From Acidobacteriota bacterium (GTDB lineage: Bacteria; Acidobacteriota; Terriglobia; Bryobacterales; Bryobacteraceae), in assembly GCA_025353165.1 (NCBI GenBank), contig JANXRE010000120.1, positions 1 to 40,334 of the forward strand: a stretch of 40,334 nt of DNA, read 5' to 3'. Below the pieces are notes generated by a model, which had not been told where the DNA came from, did not search any database, and saw only the letters and a list, made by a program, of their open reading frames with translations. Shown piece after piece: positions 16,275-24,688 of this stretch; the stretch's first letter is position 1, and each line of letters starts with the position of its first letter. Made by a program: the position numbers and the translations under genes.

Positions 16275-16701
16275 TCACAACTGCGGGACGCCGATTACAC
16301 GCAGGCCGTGCGCTCGAGCGCCAATCGCGAGCGCGCGGTCATGCGTGGCCATTACTAACTCAACACCCTCGGTCTCCCTCCAGCGGAGAGCAGTGGCCAG
16401 ATGAATGGCGTCGAGCGTGCCGAGTTCGGTAGGCATGGGCTGGGCGGCGCGGTCGAGGACGGCTGCATCGATTGCGGCGGTCCGAAGCGAGGCTAGTAAG
16501 CCCAGGACTGCCGCGCGACGTATTGCCCATTTCGCTGTCCGAGAGTCCCGCACGGAACCGAACGCGATCCAGCGTTCGCAGACTTTCGGTCCTGATCAGC
16601 ACGCTCGAAACGGCGTGGTCAATTTGCGGCCATTCGGTCAGTGCGCCGGGTTGCTCGAGCGCCAAGCGGAGGAGTACCGACGCGTCGACGTAAGCAATCA
16701 C
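16275..16701 (-). pseudogene. PIN-domain (VapC-like) toxin with one frameshift
   Basis: The first frame (ATG 16701) gives MIAYVDASVLLRLAL with the first catalytic Asp, then TESLRTLDRVRFRAGLSDSE with the conserved Glu. The second frame (from about 16530 down) gives AIRRAAVLGLLASL ... LGTLDAIHLATALRW with the third acid and MATHDRALA with the fourth, ending at 16275. Dropping one base from CCC at 16526-16528 (GGG on the coding strand) fuses both parts into a full PIN domain. PIN toxins are RNases. The ATG overlaps the TGA of the Phd-type antitoxin. Confidence 0.75.
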
Positions 16702-16961
16702 CGATGCCCCTGGCGCTCCTCGAGGAGTAAGTCAACAACATCGAAATCGAGATCGAGAGGTCGCCCGGGAAGAGGAACGCGATTGAACGGTGGCGTCCCC
16801 GGCGCGGGCTCTTGAATTTGTAGCGCCGGTTTCTTGAGCACCGGCACAATTCGTGCGATTGGGGTATCTCGATCGAGAATGTCAATTGTCTCTCCCCGCC
16901 GGACGGCGCGGAGGTGTTCGCTGAGGCGCGATTTCAACTCGGCGATGCGAACTTGCTTCAT
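16698..16961 (-). CDS. Phd/YefM-type antitoxin
   Basis: The protein is 87 residues from ATG 16961 (ATG 16967 and 16988 are also in frame). The N-terminus MKQVRIAELKSRLSEHLRAV followed by GETIDILDRDTPIARIVP is the classical Phd/YefM DNA-binding fold. The C-terminal toxin-binding tail is Pro- and Asp-rich (LDLDFDVVDLLLEE). It overlaps the PIN toxin by four bases. The promoter at 16968-16996 places the transcription start at or very near the ATG 16961, which suggests a leaderless message. The start choice rests on that and on the family alignment. Confidence 0.85.
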   Translation of the reverse strand: MKQVRIAELKSRLSEHLRAVRRGETIDILDRDTPIARIVPVLKKPALQIQEPAPGTPPFNRVPLPGRPLDLDFDVVDLLLEERQGHR

Positions 16962-16962
16962 A

Positions 16963-16975
16963 GTCATATTATGAC
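16963..16975. promoter_or_regulatory. Palindrome at the antitoxin start (probable autoregulatory operator)
   Basis: GTCATA-T-TATGAC is a perfect 13-base palindrome. It overlaps the -10 hexamer of the antitoxin promoter and lies directly upstream of ATG 16961. Phd/YefM antitoxins bind such palindromes to repress their own operon. Confidence 0.55.
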
Positions 16976-16996
16976 CAGAAGTAGTCACATTGACAA
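16968..16996 (-). promoter_or_regulatory. Promoter of the Phd-PIN operon
   Basis: On the minus strand, TTGTCA (16991-16996) and CATAAT (16968-16973) are spaced by exactly 17 bases, a good match to a housekeeping sigma promoter. The expected start of transcription falls at or near ATG 16961, leaving no room for a ribosome-binding site. Confidence 0.5.
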
Positions 16997-17010
16997 CGGA
17001 GTTAAGTGCG

Positions 17011-17643
17011 CTACCAGCTCATGGTGCGCCTTCTCAACATAATGCCCAAGAAGGCGACTCCAGACAACAATAGAAGCAGCGTCGATGGCTCCGGGTTGTC
17101 GCTCGTAAGCTCGTATATGGCGCTCTCTCCGGTGTCGTTCGTGGCGGTGTAGATCATTTTCTCGTAACCGCTCTTCCCCAACGCGGCTTCGCTCATGTAC
17201 CAGGCAAGCCCGTCGCCAACCTTGAGATTCGCAACATCGGCGCCATTGCCGCCTATGTCCGGATGATCCGGATCGTTCGCGGAAATGTCGGAAAGCCACT
17301 TGATGTCCGTACCTTCCTGAGCGTTGTTAACGAACTGCAAGATATCGCCGACGGCTGTACTGCCATCCGTGCACCCTGAATGATCGGCCTTCGCGCCGGC
17401 GCCGTCACAAAACACCAGCTCACCCGCCACGAGGAGAAGAGGCGTTGACGTGGCGTTCATTCCGGTGTCGACTTCATTGAGGCGCGGTTTGAAGTCGTTG
17501 TCCCCGAAGCCCGGAGCCCCCGGGCAATGCACCTCCGGCGGACCCTTAGCCTCGGTACAATTGTCCGAGAAAACGTCGGCGAACATACCCGGCGTCAAAA
17601 AGGCGCCGAGCAGCGCGGCAAATCGAAAGCGACGACAGGTCAT
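17011..17643 (-). CDS. PEP-CTERM sorting-domain protein
   Basis: This 210-residue exported protein has a signal peptide (residues 1-22, ending MFAD). A Cys-containing, Asp/Asn/Gly-rich body has no recognised domain. The C-terminus is a textbook PEP-CTERM tail: NPEPS at about 183-187, a hydrophobic helix, then an Arg cluster. Such tails are processed by exosortase (EpsH) and are usual in biofilm/exopolysaccharide-producing bacteria. No exosortase is in the window. Four Cys in the body may form disulfides. Confidence 0.85.
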   Translation of the reverse strand: MTCRRFRFAALLGAFLTPGMFADVFSDNCTEAKGPPEVHCPGAPGFGDNDFKPRLNEVDTGMNATSTPLLLVAGELVFCDGAGAKADHSGCTDGSTAVGDILQFVNNAQEGTDIKWLSDISANDPDHPDIGGNGADVANLKVGDGLAWYMSEAALGKSGYEKMIYTATNDTGESAIYELTSDNPEPSTLLLLLSGVAFLGIMLRRRTMSW

Positions 17644-17714
17644 TTGTGAGCCTCCAACGGCTTAAGTATAGATCGAGCCGTTGAAACGGACGCGACAATT
17701 TGCGGCGTAAACCG

Positions 17715-18287
17715 TTACCTTCGGCCTCTGATCCTCGCCACCACTCCGGTGGGGTGAATCTCCAGACGCTCGATGTTGTAACCGAGCTGGAACGGCTGGC
17801 CGATTTTTGCTTGCGGGTATAGCGACAGGAAGAATGTTTTGAGCAGGAAATCCAGCACCGAGCCTTCGGCTGTTACCTCTGAGATTTCTACTTTGGTCAG
17901 GTCCACCGTGCAACGGCCGCCGGAAGATCGCACGCGGACGGATACTACCAGCGGGCGCTCGCCTTCCAGCAGCTTCGACATGAACCAGTTGGTGGTCTGG
18001 CCGTTGGCCTGGCGCATTTTCAGGAAGTCCACCATCGCGATGCCGGACGCCTCGCCCTCGCCCAAGTGGACATGCGGATCCCGGAAGCCGTGCGGGATTT
18101 CCTTGGGGATCTCCACGCGCGCCCAGGCATCGATCTCGCGGGCGGTGAAGGTGACTTGCGACCCCGGCGCGAGCCGCCGCTGCTCGATCGACGCCAGCTT
18201 GCGCTTCGCCGACAGGTAGTCGGCTTGCGGGGTGGTTCCAGCCGAGAGGCAGGCGGCGGTGAGCGCGATAGCAGCCTTCAACAGCAT
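17715..18287 (-). CDS. Exported hypothetical protein
   Basis: The protein is 190 residues with a signal peptide (about 1-17). The mature part is beta-strand rich: VTFTAREIDAWARVEIPKEI near residues 46-65 and the late QPFQLGYNIERLEIHPTGV block. I recognise the general look of acidobacterial secreted proteins with a lipid-binding-like fold, but cannot name a family. It diverges from the polyphosphate kinase gene with only 23 bases between starts, so both promoters must overlap neighbouring coding sequence. Confidence 0.65.
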   Translation of the reverse strand: MLLKAAIALTAACLSAGTTPQADYLSAKRKLASIEQRRLAPGSQVTFTAREIDAWARVEIPKEIPHGFRDPHVHLGEGEASGIAMVDFLKMRQANGQTTNWFMSKLLEGERPLVVSVRVRSSGGRCTVDLTKVEISEVTAEGSVLDFLLKTFFLSLYPQAKIGQPFQLGYNIERLEIHPTGVVARIRGRR

Positions 18288-18310
18288 AATGAGCAGCTTA
18301 CACTGTAAGG

Positions 18311-20461
18311 GTGCCGGCTAAAGTTCCCGCGACGATGCCTCGAAGGAAAGCTCCGCTGCGGCCTGTCGTCCTGGAGCGCGACCTCCATGACTCCGACCTA
18401 TATGTAAACCGCGAGCTGGCACTACTCTCGTTTCAGCGGCGGGTGCTCGAGGAGGCGGCCGACCCCACCAATCCACTTCTGGAGCGGATCAAGTTCCTTT
18501 CGATCCTCGGATCCAACCTGGACGAGTTTTACATGATTCGCGTTGCCGGCCTGATCGCGCAGGTGGACGCGGGCACACTCGAAGCCGGACCGGACGGGCT
18601 GAGTCCGACCTCACAGTTGGTTGCGATCCGGCGCGAGGTCAAGAGATTGCTGGCGGAGGCCCACCGCTGCTTCTCGACTCAACTGGTCCCCGCGCTGGCC
18701 GAGGCCGGCATTCAAATCCTGGATTACACCGCGCTGGACGACAAGCAGCGCGCGGCCGCGAACCGGTATTTCGATGAAATCCTGTTTCCGGTGCTGACCC
18801 CGCTGGCGCTGGACCCCGGCCGTCCGTTCCCGCATATTTCAAATCTGAGCTTGAACCTCGCGATCCAGATCCGCGACGCGAAAGGGCACGAGCACTTCGC
18901 GCGTGTCAAAGTGCCGGATTCGCTCCCGCAGTTGGTGCTGGTGAACCGGATCAAGCGAAAGATCAAGCACGCCCCGAAAACACTGGAGCTGGTTTGGTTG
19001 GAGGACGTGATCGCCGCGAACCTGGGGGCGCTGTTCCCGGGCATGCAGGTGATTGAAGTCCACCCGTTTCACGTCACGCGCGACGCCGACATTGCCATTA
19101 AGGAACTCGAAGCGGAAGATCTGCTGGAGACGATTGAGGAAGGCGTGCGCCAGCGGCGGTTCGGCAGCGTCGTGCGATTGAACGTGACCGCGGATATGCC
19201 CGCCGACCTGGTCATCATCCTCATCAACAACCTGGAGATCGAGCCGGCGCAAGTGTACCGGGTGAAGCGCCCGCTGGCGCTGAAGCGGCTGATGGCGATC
19301 TATCAGATCGACCGGCCGGAATTGAAGGACGCCACGTTCGTTCCGGCCACACCGCGCGGGCTGACACCGGCGGCGGACGAAGACGACATCTTCGCTCTCA
19401 TCCGGCGGCAGAACATTCTGCTGCATCATCCCTTCGAATCCTTCCAGCCCGTGATCGATCTGCTGAAGAAGGCGGCACACGACCCCAATGTGCTGGCCAT
19501 CAAGATGGTGCTCTATCGCGTCGGCCGCAACGCCCCCGTCGTCGAAGCGCTGCTGGAAGCCATGGAGGAGGGCAAACAGGTCGCGGTGCTGGTCGAACTG
19601 AAAGCGCGATTCGACGAGGAGAGCAACATCGAGTGGGCGAAGGCGCTGGAAAACGAGGGCGTACACGTGGTGTACGGACTGCTGGGGCTGAAGATCCACT
19701 GCAAGATCGCGATGATTGTGCGGCGCGAGGGCGAAGCGATCCGCCGGTATATTCACCTGGCGACCGGCAACTACAACGCCGTCACGGCCCACCTGTACAC
19801 CGATATCGGCCTGTTCACCGCGAACGAGGACATTGCCGACGATGTCACCGACCTTTTCAATTCTCTGACCGGGTATTCGGCCAAGAGCGATTACCAGAAG
19901 CTGCTGGTGGCGCCGGTGAACCTGCGCGAGCGGCTGGAAGCTCTCATCCGGCGCGAGATCGAATCGCACAAGAAGAACGGCGGCGGCCATCTGATTTTCA
20001 AGATGAACTCGCTGGTGGACGCTCCCTTGACGCGCGTGCTTTACCGGGCGTCGCAGGCGGGAGTCAAAATCCAACTTCTGGTGCGCGGCTCGTGCGCCTT
20101 GAGGCCGGGCATTCCGGGGGTCAGCCAGAACATCGAGGTGACCAGCATCGTCGGCAGATTCCTGGAACACAGCCGCATTTACTACTTCCACAACGGCGGC
20201 CAGGAAGAGGTCTACCTAGGCAGCGCGGACCTGATGCCGCGCAACTTGAACCGCAGAGTGGAAGTGCTGTTCCCGCTGGAAGGCCCGAAGCTGATCCGGC
20301 GCGTGCGCGACGAGATTCTCTCCATCTATCTGTCCGACACGGTGAAGGCCCGGCGCATGCAGAGCGACGGAAGCTACGTCCGGGTGTCGAGCCAGAACGG
20401 AAAGCGGCCGGTGAATTCGCAGGCGTACTTGATCGCACGGTCGCGGCGGGCGCAGGAATAG
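18311..20461 (+). CDS. ppk1: Polyphosphate kinase 1
   Basis: The protein is 716 residues, near the family's usual 690-740. The N domain carries NRELALLSFQRRVLEEAAD and SNLDEFYMIRVAGL. The catalytic phosphohistidine is in LKIHCKIAMI (His about 463) and the second conserved His is in EHSRIYYFHNGG (about 620). The ATGNYNAVTAHLYTDIGLF block is the PLD-like substrate loop. The enzyme reversibly transfers ATP gamma-phosphate to polyphosphate. GTG 18311 is used; a later ATG at 18335 would remove only 8 residues. Its 3' end faces the BNR protein across REP copy B. Confidence 0.95.
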   Translation: MPAKVPATMPRRKAPLRPVVLERDLHDSDLYVNRELALLSFQRRVLEEAADPTNPLLERIKFLSILGSNLDEFYMIRVAGLIAQVDAGTLEAGPDGLSPTSQLVAIRREVKRLLAEAHRCFSTQLVPALAEAGIQILDYTALDDKQRAAANRYFDEILFPVLTPLALDPGRPFPHISNLSLNLAIQIRDAKGHEHFARVKVPDSLPQLVLVNRIKRKIKHAPKTLELVWLEDVIAANLGALFPGMQVIEVHPFHVTRDADIAIKELEAEDLLETIEEGVRQRRFGSVVRLNVTADMPADLVIILINNLEIEPAQVYRVKRPLALKRLMAIYQIDRPELKDATFVPATPRGLTPAADEDDIFALIRRQNILLHHPFESFQPVIDLLKKAAHDPNVLAIKMVLYRVGRNAPVVEALLEAMEEGKQVAVLVELKARFDEESNIEWAKALENEGVHVVYGLLGLKIHCKIAMIVRREGEAIRRYIHLATGNYNAVTAHLYTDIGLFTANEDIADDVTDLFNSLTGYSAKSDYQKLLVAPVNLRERLEALIRREIESHKKNGGGHLIFKMNSLVDAPLTRVLYRASQAGVKIQLLVRGSCALRPGIPGVSQNIEVTSIVGRFLEHSRIYYFHNGGQEEVYLGSADLMPRNLNRRVEVLFPLEGPKLIRRVRDEILSIYLSDTVKARRMQSDGSYVRVSSQNGKRPVNSQAYLIARSRRAQE

Positions 20462-20479
20462 AGACAGGCGCCGCCAAGA

Positions 20480-20514
20480 GTGGCGACGCGGCACGCATGG
20501 GTGCGTGCGCCACG
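20480..20514. repeat. REP-like palindrome, copy B, between convergent genes
   Basis: This has the same stem as the copy at 10828-10858. The right arm TGCGTGCGCCAC (20502-20513) is an exact complement of GTGGCGCACGCA. The left arm has GTGGCG and CACGCA (20492-20497) separated by a 6-base insertion. It fills the gap between ppk1 and the BNR-repeat gene. Confidence 0.6.
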
Positions 20515-23500
20515 TTATTCCAGGTCCGAATCTGCGTCGTCTTCTTCGTCAGTGAGCTTCCTGTCGAGTTTGATGGCCGGGAATTGGGCGGCTTCAAGCT
20601 GCAAGGATTTCCAGCGGGACATCGCAGCCGTGAAATCCTTGCCGATTTTGGCCATTGCGGCCGATTGGGCCGTTGACGGCGCGGCATCGGCGCTGTCGAT
20701 GTCACCGTAGAGCGCGGAGGCCTGGGCGTTGACTGCCAGCGGCGATCCTTCCTGGATCTTCTTTCCGAACGCTGTGATTGGGCCGCTTGCCGGGAGCTTT
20801 TCAATTTGCTCCTGCACGGAACGCGCCTGACGGACGGCTGCCGTGCTGCGAGTCATCATCGAAGCGAGTTCCTTCTCCATCACCAACTGTTGCTGCAATC
20901 CCGCCGGAGTTGTCTTGACTCGAGGGTCCATTTTGATGACCAGCGGCGAGGTCAAACTGCGGCCGTTGGCCGTGAGCCGCACCGTGTAACTGCCGGGCAG
21001 GGCTCGCGGACCTTCCGGCAGACGCGGGGTGTCGTACGGGACCGCCGAGATGGGATACTCATGCCGCAACGATTCCGGCGGCGCGTAGTGCAGATCCCAC
21101 ACCCAGCGGTGCATTCCGGCCGCCGCCGGAAGAATCCGGGGCATGCGAACCCACCACGGCGGAATGGCGAGGCTCTTGAGATCCGCTTCGGTCACGGCGG
21201 GCTCATCCGCGCTCGAATAGCGGCGCACCGCCTTCCCTTTGGCATCCAGGATTTCGAGCGTGACTGGCCCCGTGGCGGCCTGGTTCAGGAAGTAGTCGAG
21301 GATTGCGCCGTCCGGTGGATTCGCGGCCATGGGCTCGTCGGGCGGCAGCGGCGTATCCGTATTGGTGCTGCGGCGAACGCGATAAGCCGGCGCCGGCCGG
21401 GAAAGCCAGGCGTTCGATTGCGTCGTCGATTCGCCGATCTGGCGCAGCGGAGTGATGTCGTCCAGTATCCAGAACGAGCGCCCGTGCGTGGCGACGATCA
21501 GGTCGCTGGAGTGAATCCACAGATCGCGCATGGCGGTGTGCGGCAGGTTCAACTGTAGCGACTGCCAGTGGTCTCCGTCGTCCAACGAAACCCACACGCT
21601 GGTTTCACTGCCGGCAAACAACAGCCCCTTTCGAACGGGATCTTCCCGCACCGTGTCGATGGGTGCGCCGTCGGGCAGTCCGGCCGTGATGAGACGCCAC
21701 GTCTTGCCTCCGTCGTGAGTCCGGTAAATGTAGGGCCGGAGGTCATCGACGCGGAAGCGGCTCACCGAGGCATAGGCCGATTCGTCGTCGAAGTGCGACG
21801 CCTCCAATTGCGTTACTTTGCTCCAGGGAGTCAGGTCCGGCGGAGTAATGTTCTTCCAGTTCTTGCCGCCGTCGCGAGTCACCCATAGCAGACCCTCGTC
21901 GGTGCCGGCCCAGATGGTCTCGATGTTCTTAAACGACGGCGCGAGCGCGTAGACGACTCCGCGCTGCTTGCCCGCATTCGCGTCTTTCGCCGCCATTGCG
22001 CCCAAACTCGAGGGAATGCCAGGCTCGGCGCGCGTGAGGTCGGGGCTGACGATCTGCCAGGATCGCGCGCCGTCGGTGGTCCGGAAAATGACGTTCGCGG
22101 CATAGTAGAGAACGTGCGGGTCCAGGGTTGAGAACAGGAGCGGTTGGGTCCGGTCAGCGCGATACTTCGGGTCGCGGGGAGCGGGCGCGACCATTTCAAG
22201 CTGTCCCGTGCTCCAGTGGTATTTCGAGACTTGCCCTCTTCCCGCGCCGTATATGATATCGGGATCGAGCGGGTCGGGCGCGACATACCCGTACTCAATG
22301 ACGCCCGCGGGATGCCACTCCCGGAAAGTGATCGCGCCATCGTTGCCGCGGCTGGAGATGCAGACCGAGCCGCTTTCCTGCTGCCCTCCGCAAACCCGAT
22401 AGGGGAACGTGTTGGTGGCCACTGCATGATAAAGCTGAGCGGTCGGCTGGTTGTACCAGGAACTCCAGGTGCGGCCCCGGTTCACGCTGACTACCGCGCC
22501 CTGGTCGCCGACCAGCAGGAGAATGTCGGGATTGTTGGGGTTGATCCAGATGTTCTGGTAGTCGTCGCCGCCGGGAGCACCCTTCACTGCCGCCCAGGTT
22601 TTGCCGCCATCCGCGGAGCGCCAGGTTACGATGCTCGTGCTATAGACCACGCCGGCGTTTTTGGGATCGACCTTCAAGACGGGCAGATCGCCTCCTCCGA
22701 TGCGCCCGGCCGGGCGCCGGTCGGTAGTTGCGCGATACCAGGTTTCTCCGGCGTCATCCGATCGGTATATTGCAACGTCGCGGGCCCCGGCGACAGCGGC
22801 GTACAGGCGCGCCGGCTCGCTTTGAGCAATTGCGACATCTGCCTGAATGACGTCTGCCGGCAGGCCGTTGGTCAGCTTGCGCCAGGTCTTACCGCCATCC
22901 GTGGATTTGAAAATGCCTCCGTGCGCGCCGGTGTAATCGTTGCCAAACTCCCAAGGCGCTTGCCTGCCTTCCCACAGCGATGCATAGAGGACGTCGGGGT
23001 TCGACGGATCCATCTCGATGTCGGAGCCGCCGGTATTCTCGTCGACGTACAGCACCTTCTCCCAGCTCTGTCCGCCGTCGCTGGAGCGAAATATGCCGCG
23101 TTCCGCATTTGCGCCGTACGGATGGCCCAGCACGGCGGCAAACAAGCGGTTGGGATCGCGCGGATCGACGGCGAGGGCGGGGATCTGCTGGCCATCGCGA
23201 AGCCCCAGGTGAGTCCAGGTGCGGCCTGCATCGATAGATTTATAGATGCCGTTGCCCACCGACAGATCGGGTCGCTGCAACCCCTCGCCACTGGCGACGT
23301 AGAGGATATTGGGGTCGGAAGGCGCGACCGCGATTGCGCCGATGGATTGCGTGGGCTGGCTGTCGAATATGGGGGTCCAGGTGCGACCGTAGTCGTCCGA
23401 TTTCCATACTCCGCCGTTCACCTGCCCCACATAAAACAAATTGGGTTCGCTGGGTACGCCGGCGGCCGCGCGGGTCCGGCCTCCGCGGAAGGGCCCGATG

Positions 23501-23607
23501 TTACGCCAGTGCAGATCTCCGAAAAGTTCCGGGCTCAATTGCTGCGCGCCGGCCCGGGAGGCGGCCAGGCCAATGCAGATTGCGAGAACGCGTCGCAGCA
23601 AAGTCAT
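20515..23607 (-). CDS. Large secreted BNR/sialidase-type beta-propeller protein
   Basis: The protein is 1030 residues from ATG 23607, with GGAAG upstream and a signal peptide (about 1-21, ending AGAQQ); the frame is open to 23745 but without a signal. It consists of many BNR/Asp-box repeats (S-x-D-x-G-x-T-W), e.g. SDDYGRTW, STDGGKTW, SADGGKTW and TRDGGKNW, forming two VPS10-like propellers to about residue 700. Then come a beta-sandwich part and a helical tail, ending in an acidic stretch (DEEDDADSDLE). Acidobacteria carry many such proteins; some are annotated as glycosyl hydrolases, but I see no catalytic signature here. A role in binding carbohydrate or protein outside the cell is likely. 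The TGTCTGTCCC repeat at 23646-23655 lies just upstream. Confidence 0.85.
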   Translation of the reverse strand: MTLLRRVLAICIGLAASRAGAQQLSPELFGDLHWRNIGPFRGGRTRAAAGVPSEPNLFYVGQVNGGVWKSDDYGRTWTPIFDSQPTQSIGAIAVAPSDPNILYVASGEGLQRPDLSVGNGIYKSIDAGRTWTHLGLRDGQQIPALAVDPRDPNRLFAAVLGHPYGANAERGIFRSSDGGQSWEKVLYVDENTGGSDIEMDPSNPDVLYASLWEGRQAPWEFGNDYTGAHGGIFKSTDGGKTWRKLTNGLPADVIQADVAIAQSEPARLYAAVAGARDVAIYRSDDAGETWYRATTDRRPAGRIGGGDLPVLKVDPKNAGVVYSTSIVTWRSADGGKTWAAVKGAPGGDDYQNIWINPNNPDILLLVGDQGAVVSVNRGRTWSSWYNQPTAQLYHAVATNTFPYRVCGGQQESGSVCISSRGNDGAITFREWHPAGVIEYGYVAPDPLDPDIIYGAGRGQVSKYHWSTGQLEMVAPAPRDPKYRADRTQPLLFSTLDPHVLYYAANVIFRTTDGARSWQIVSPDLTRAEPGIPSSLGAMAAKDANAGKQRGVVYALAPSFKNIETIWAGTDEGLLWVTRDGGKNWKNITPPDLTPWSKVTQLEASHFDDESAYASVSRFRVDDLRPYIYRTHDGGKTWRLITAGLPDGAPIDTVREDPVRKGLLFAGSETSVWVSLDDGDHWQSLQLNLPHTAMRDLWIHSSDLIVATHGRSFWILDDITPLRQIGESTTQSNAWLSRPAPAYRVRRSTNTDTPLPPDEPMAANPPDGAILDYFLNQAATGPVTLEILDAKGKAVRRYSSADEPAVTEADLKSLAIPPWWVRMPRILPAAAGMHRWVWDLHYAPPESLRHEYPISAVPYDTPRLPEGPRALPGSYTVRLTANGRSLTSPLVIKMDPRVKTTPAGLQQQLVMEKELASMMTRSTAAVRQARSVQEQIEKLPASGPITAFGKKIQEGSPLAVNAQASALYGDIDSADAAPSTAQSAAMAKIGKDFTAAMSRWKSLQLEAAQFPAIKLDRKLTDEEDDADSDLE

Positions 23608-23645
23608 ATTTATCTTCCGATCCCCTACGATACCGGCGGAAAAGG

Positions 23646-23655
23646 TGTCTGTCCC
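23646..23655. repeat. Second copy of the TGTCTGTCCC motif
   Basis: This exact 10-mer also occurs in the inverted repeat at 3556-3565. Here it lies about 40 bases upstream of the BNR gene start, just outside the 3' end of the permuted hydrolase gene. Only one arm is seen, so this is a partial copy. Confidence 0.4.
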
Positions 23656-23666
23656 ATTTTTGCCTA

Positions 23667-24350
23667 TCACCCTGCGGCCGCCGCGGCATTTGCTGCATTC
23701 GCGGCTGCGACCGTCACCGGATTGGTCTTGGCTTCGCCATCCCACACGACCACTACATCCGCGGCGAGGCTTGCGCCGTTCAGCATCGCCACGCGCTGCA
23801 ACTGCGAGGAGAAATCGGCGGGAGCGTAGTAGTTGGCCGGAGGGTCGAGCGGCAGCAGTCCCAGCGTCTGATACGTTGCCGCCACGAGCTGCGCGCAGTA
23901 GGCCACGGAGTTCCCGGTATCGATGCCGCGGTAGTGGCCCAGGACGTAGTTGATCATCATCTGCTGAACCGGGGGGAAGGGGCGCGTGTCGGTCTGCCGC
24001 ACGAAGTTCTCGAAGGCGGTCTGCAACGCGGGCGTCCAGAAAGTTTGCAGACGCCGCCAGGTGAACTGGTTGTTGGTATACGGCGTGTAATACGCGAGCA
24101 GAGCGCGGAGATCGACGATCCTCGCTCCGAAATGGGCGAGGTTGTCGATGGGGTCGATGAAGGCCCGCGACTCGTCCACGGATTCCCAGAGATAGACCTT
24201 ATTGTCCATGTCCGGGAATCTCGCGACCATTCCGCAATGGGAGAAAGGGGCTCCGGTGATCTGCTCGATGATCTTGGACTCTCCGTAAGTTGCGCCGAAG
24301 AGCAGCACGTCGCCGGTTTGCAGGCTGGCTTCGATTTCCTTGTAAAACAT
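23667..24350 (-). CDS. Permuted papain-fold (YiiX/NlpC-P60-like) hydrolase
   Basis: The protein is 227 residues from ATG 24350 with GAGGAG upstream. GDVLLFGA (13-20) and FSHCGMV (His38) come first and the nucleophile-like Cys comes later in AYCAQLVA (Cys152). This His-before-Cys order is the circularly permuted NlpC/P60 (LRAT, YiiX, YebB) arrangement. It has no signal peptide and ends in an Ala/Asn-rich tail. Members cleave amide or ester bonds in peptides or lipids. It is divergent from the small Cys-rich peptide gene, with 63 bases between starts, so it is a candidate for maturation of that peptide, though its presence there could be chance. A TATAAT-like box for this gene lies at 24368-24373. 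Confidence 0.75.
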   Translation of the reverse strand: MFYKEIEASLQTGDVLLFGATYGESKIIEQITGAPFSHCGMVARFPDMDNKVYLWESVDESRAFIDPIDNLAHFGARIVDLRALLAYYTPYTNNQFTWRRLQTFWTPALQTAFENFVRQTDTRPFPPVQQMMINYVLGHYRGIDTGNSVAYCAQLVAATYQTLGLLPLDPPANYYAPADFSSQLQRVAMLNGASLAADVVVVWDGEAKTNPVTVAAANAANAAAAAG

Positions 24351-24413
24351 CGCGGGCTCCTCGGGGGATTATACGCTACAATCGTGTTACCTTTTCCGAT
24401 AGGAGATCAGAAA

Positions 24414-24662
24414 ATGAGTGAAGCTGGGAATATGGAATCGCGGATGGCGGGGCTGGAAGCGCGCGTGGCCCGTCTGGAAGCGACGGCGGCCGCTGGGCCG
24501 GCAACGACGCACGTCCACTATCACGTGGGGTACGCGCCGATGCCCGCAGGCGCCCCATCCATGGTGGGGTTTCCGCCCTGCTGCGGATTCGGCTCGTGTT
24601 CGGTGGAGCCGGACGATCAGGCAGCTCCAACGCCGGCGGATTTTTCTAAGCTCGGCGAGTAA
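24414..24662 (+). CDS. Candidate RiPP precursor peptide with C-rich core
   Basis: This is an 82-residue peptide with a strong ribosome-binding site (AGGAGA at 24401-24406, 7 bases to ATG). Residues 1-27 form an amphipathic helix or coiled coil (MAGLEARVARLEATAA), like a leader. The rest is low in charge and rich in Pro, Gly, Ala and His (HVHYHVGYAPMPAG). A compact heterocyclisable patch CCGFGSCS lies at residues 56-63, giving three Cys and two Ser. A short acidic tail (EPDDQ ... KLGE) ends it. The next two genes are a TOMM-type E1-like protein and a YcaO protein, which is the strongest evidence for it being the substrate. No Cys-rich sibling is seen nearby. The core assignment is inference. 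Confidence 0.7.
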   Translation: MSEAGNMESRMAGLEARVARLEATAAAGPATTHVHYHVGYAPMPAGAPSMVGFPPCCGFGSCSVEPDDQAAPTPADFSKLGE

Positions 24663-24688
24663 CTCTGGCGGGCGAAGGCGTTGTCGCG

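Noticed and set aside
18839..20191. 450-codon minus-strand frame inside ppk1
   Set aside because: It is a shadow of a well-conserved enzyme, has a His/Gln/Arg-rich composition and no recognisable motifs.
22144..23829. 561-codon plus-strand frame inside the BNR gene
   Set aside because: It overlaps the BNR-repeat protein, whose repeats and signal peptide are clear; the alternative has no domain.
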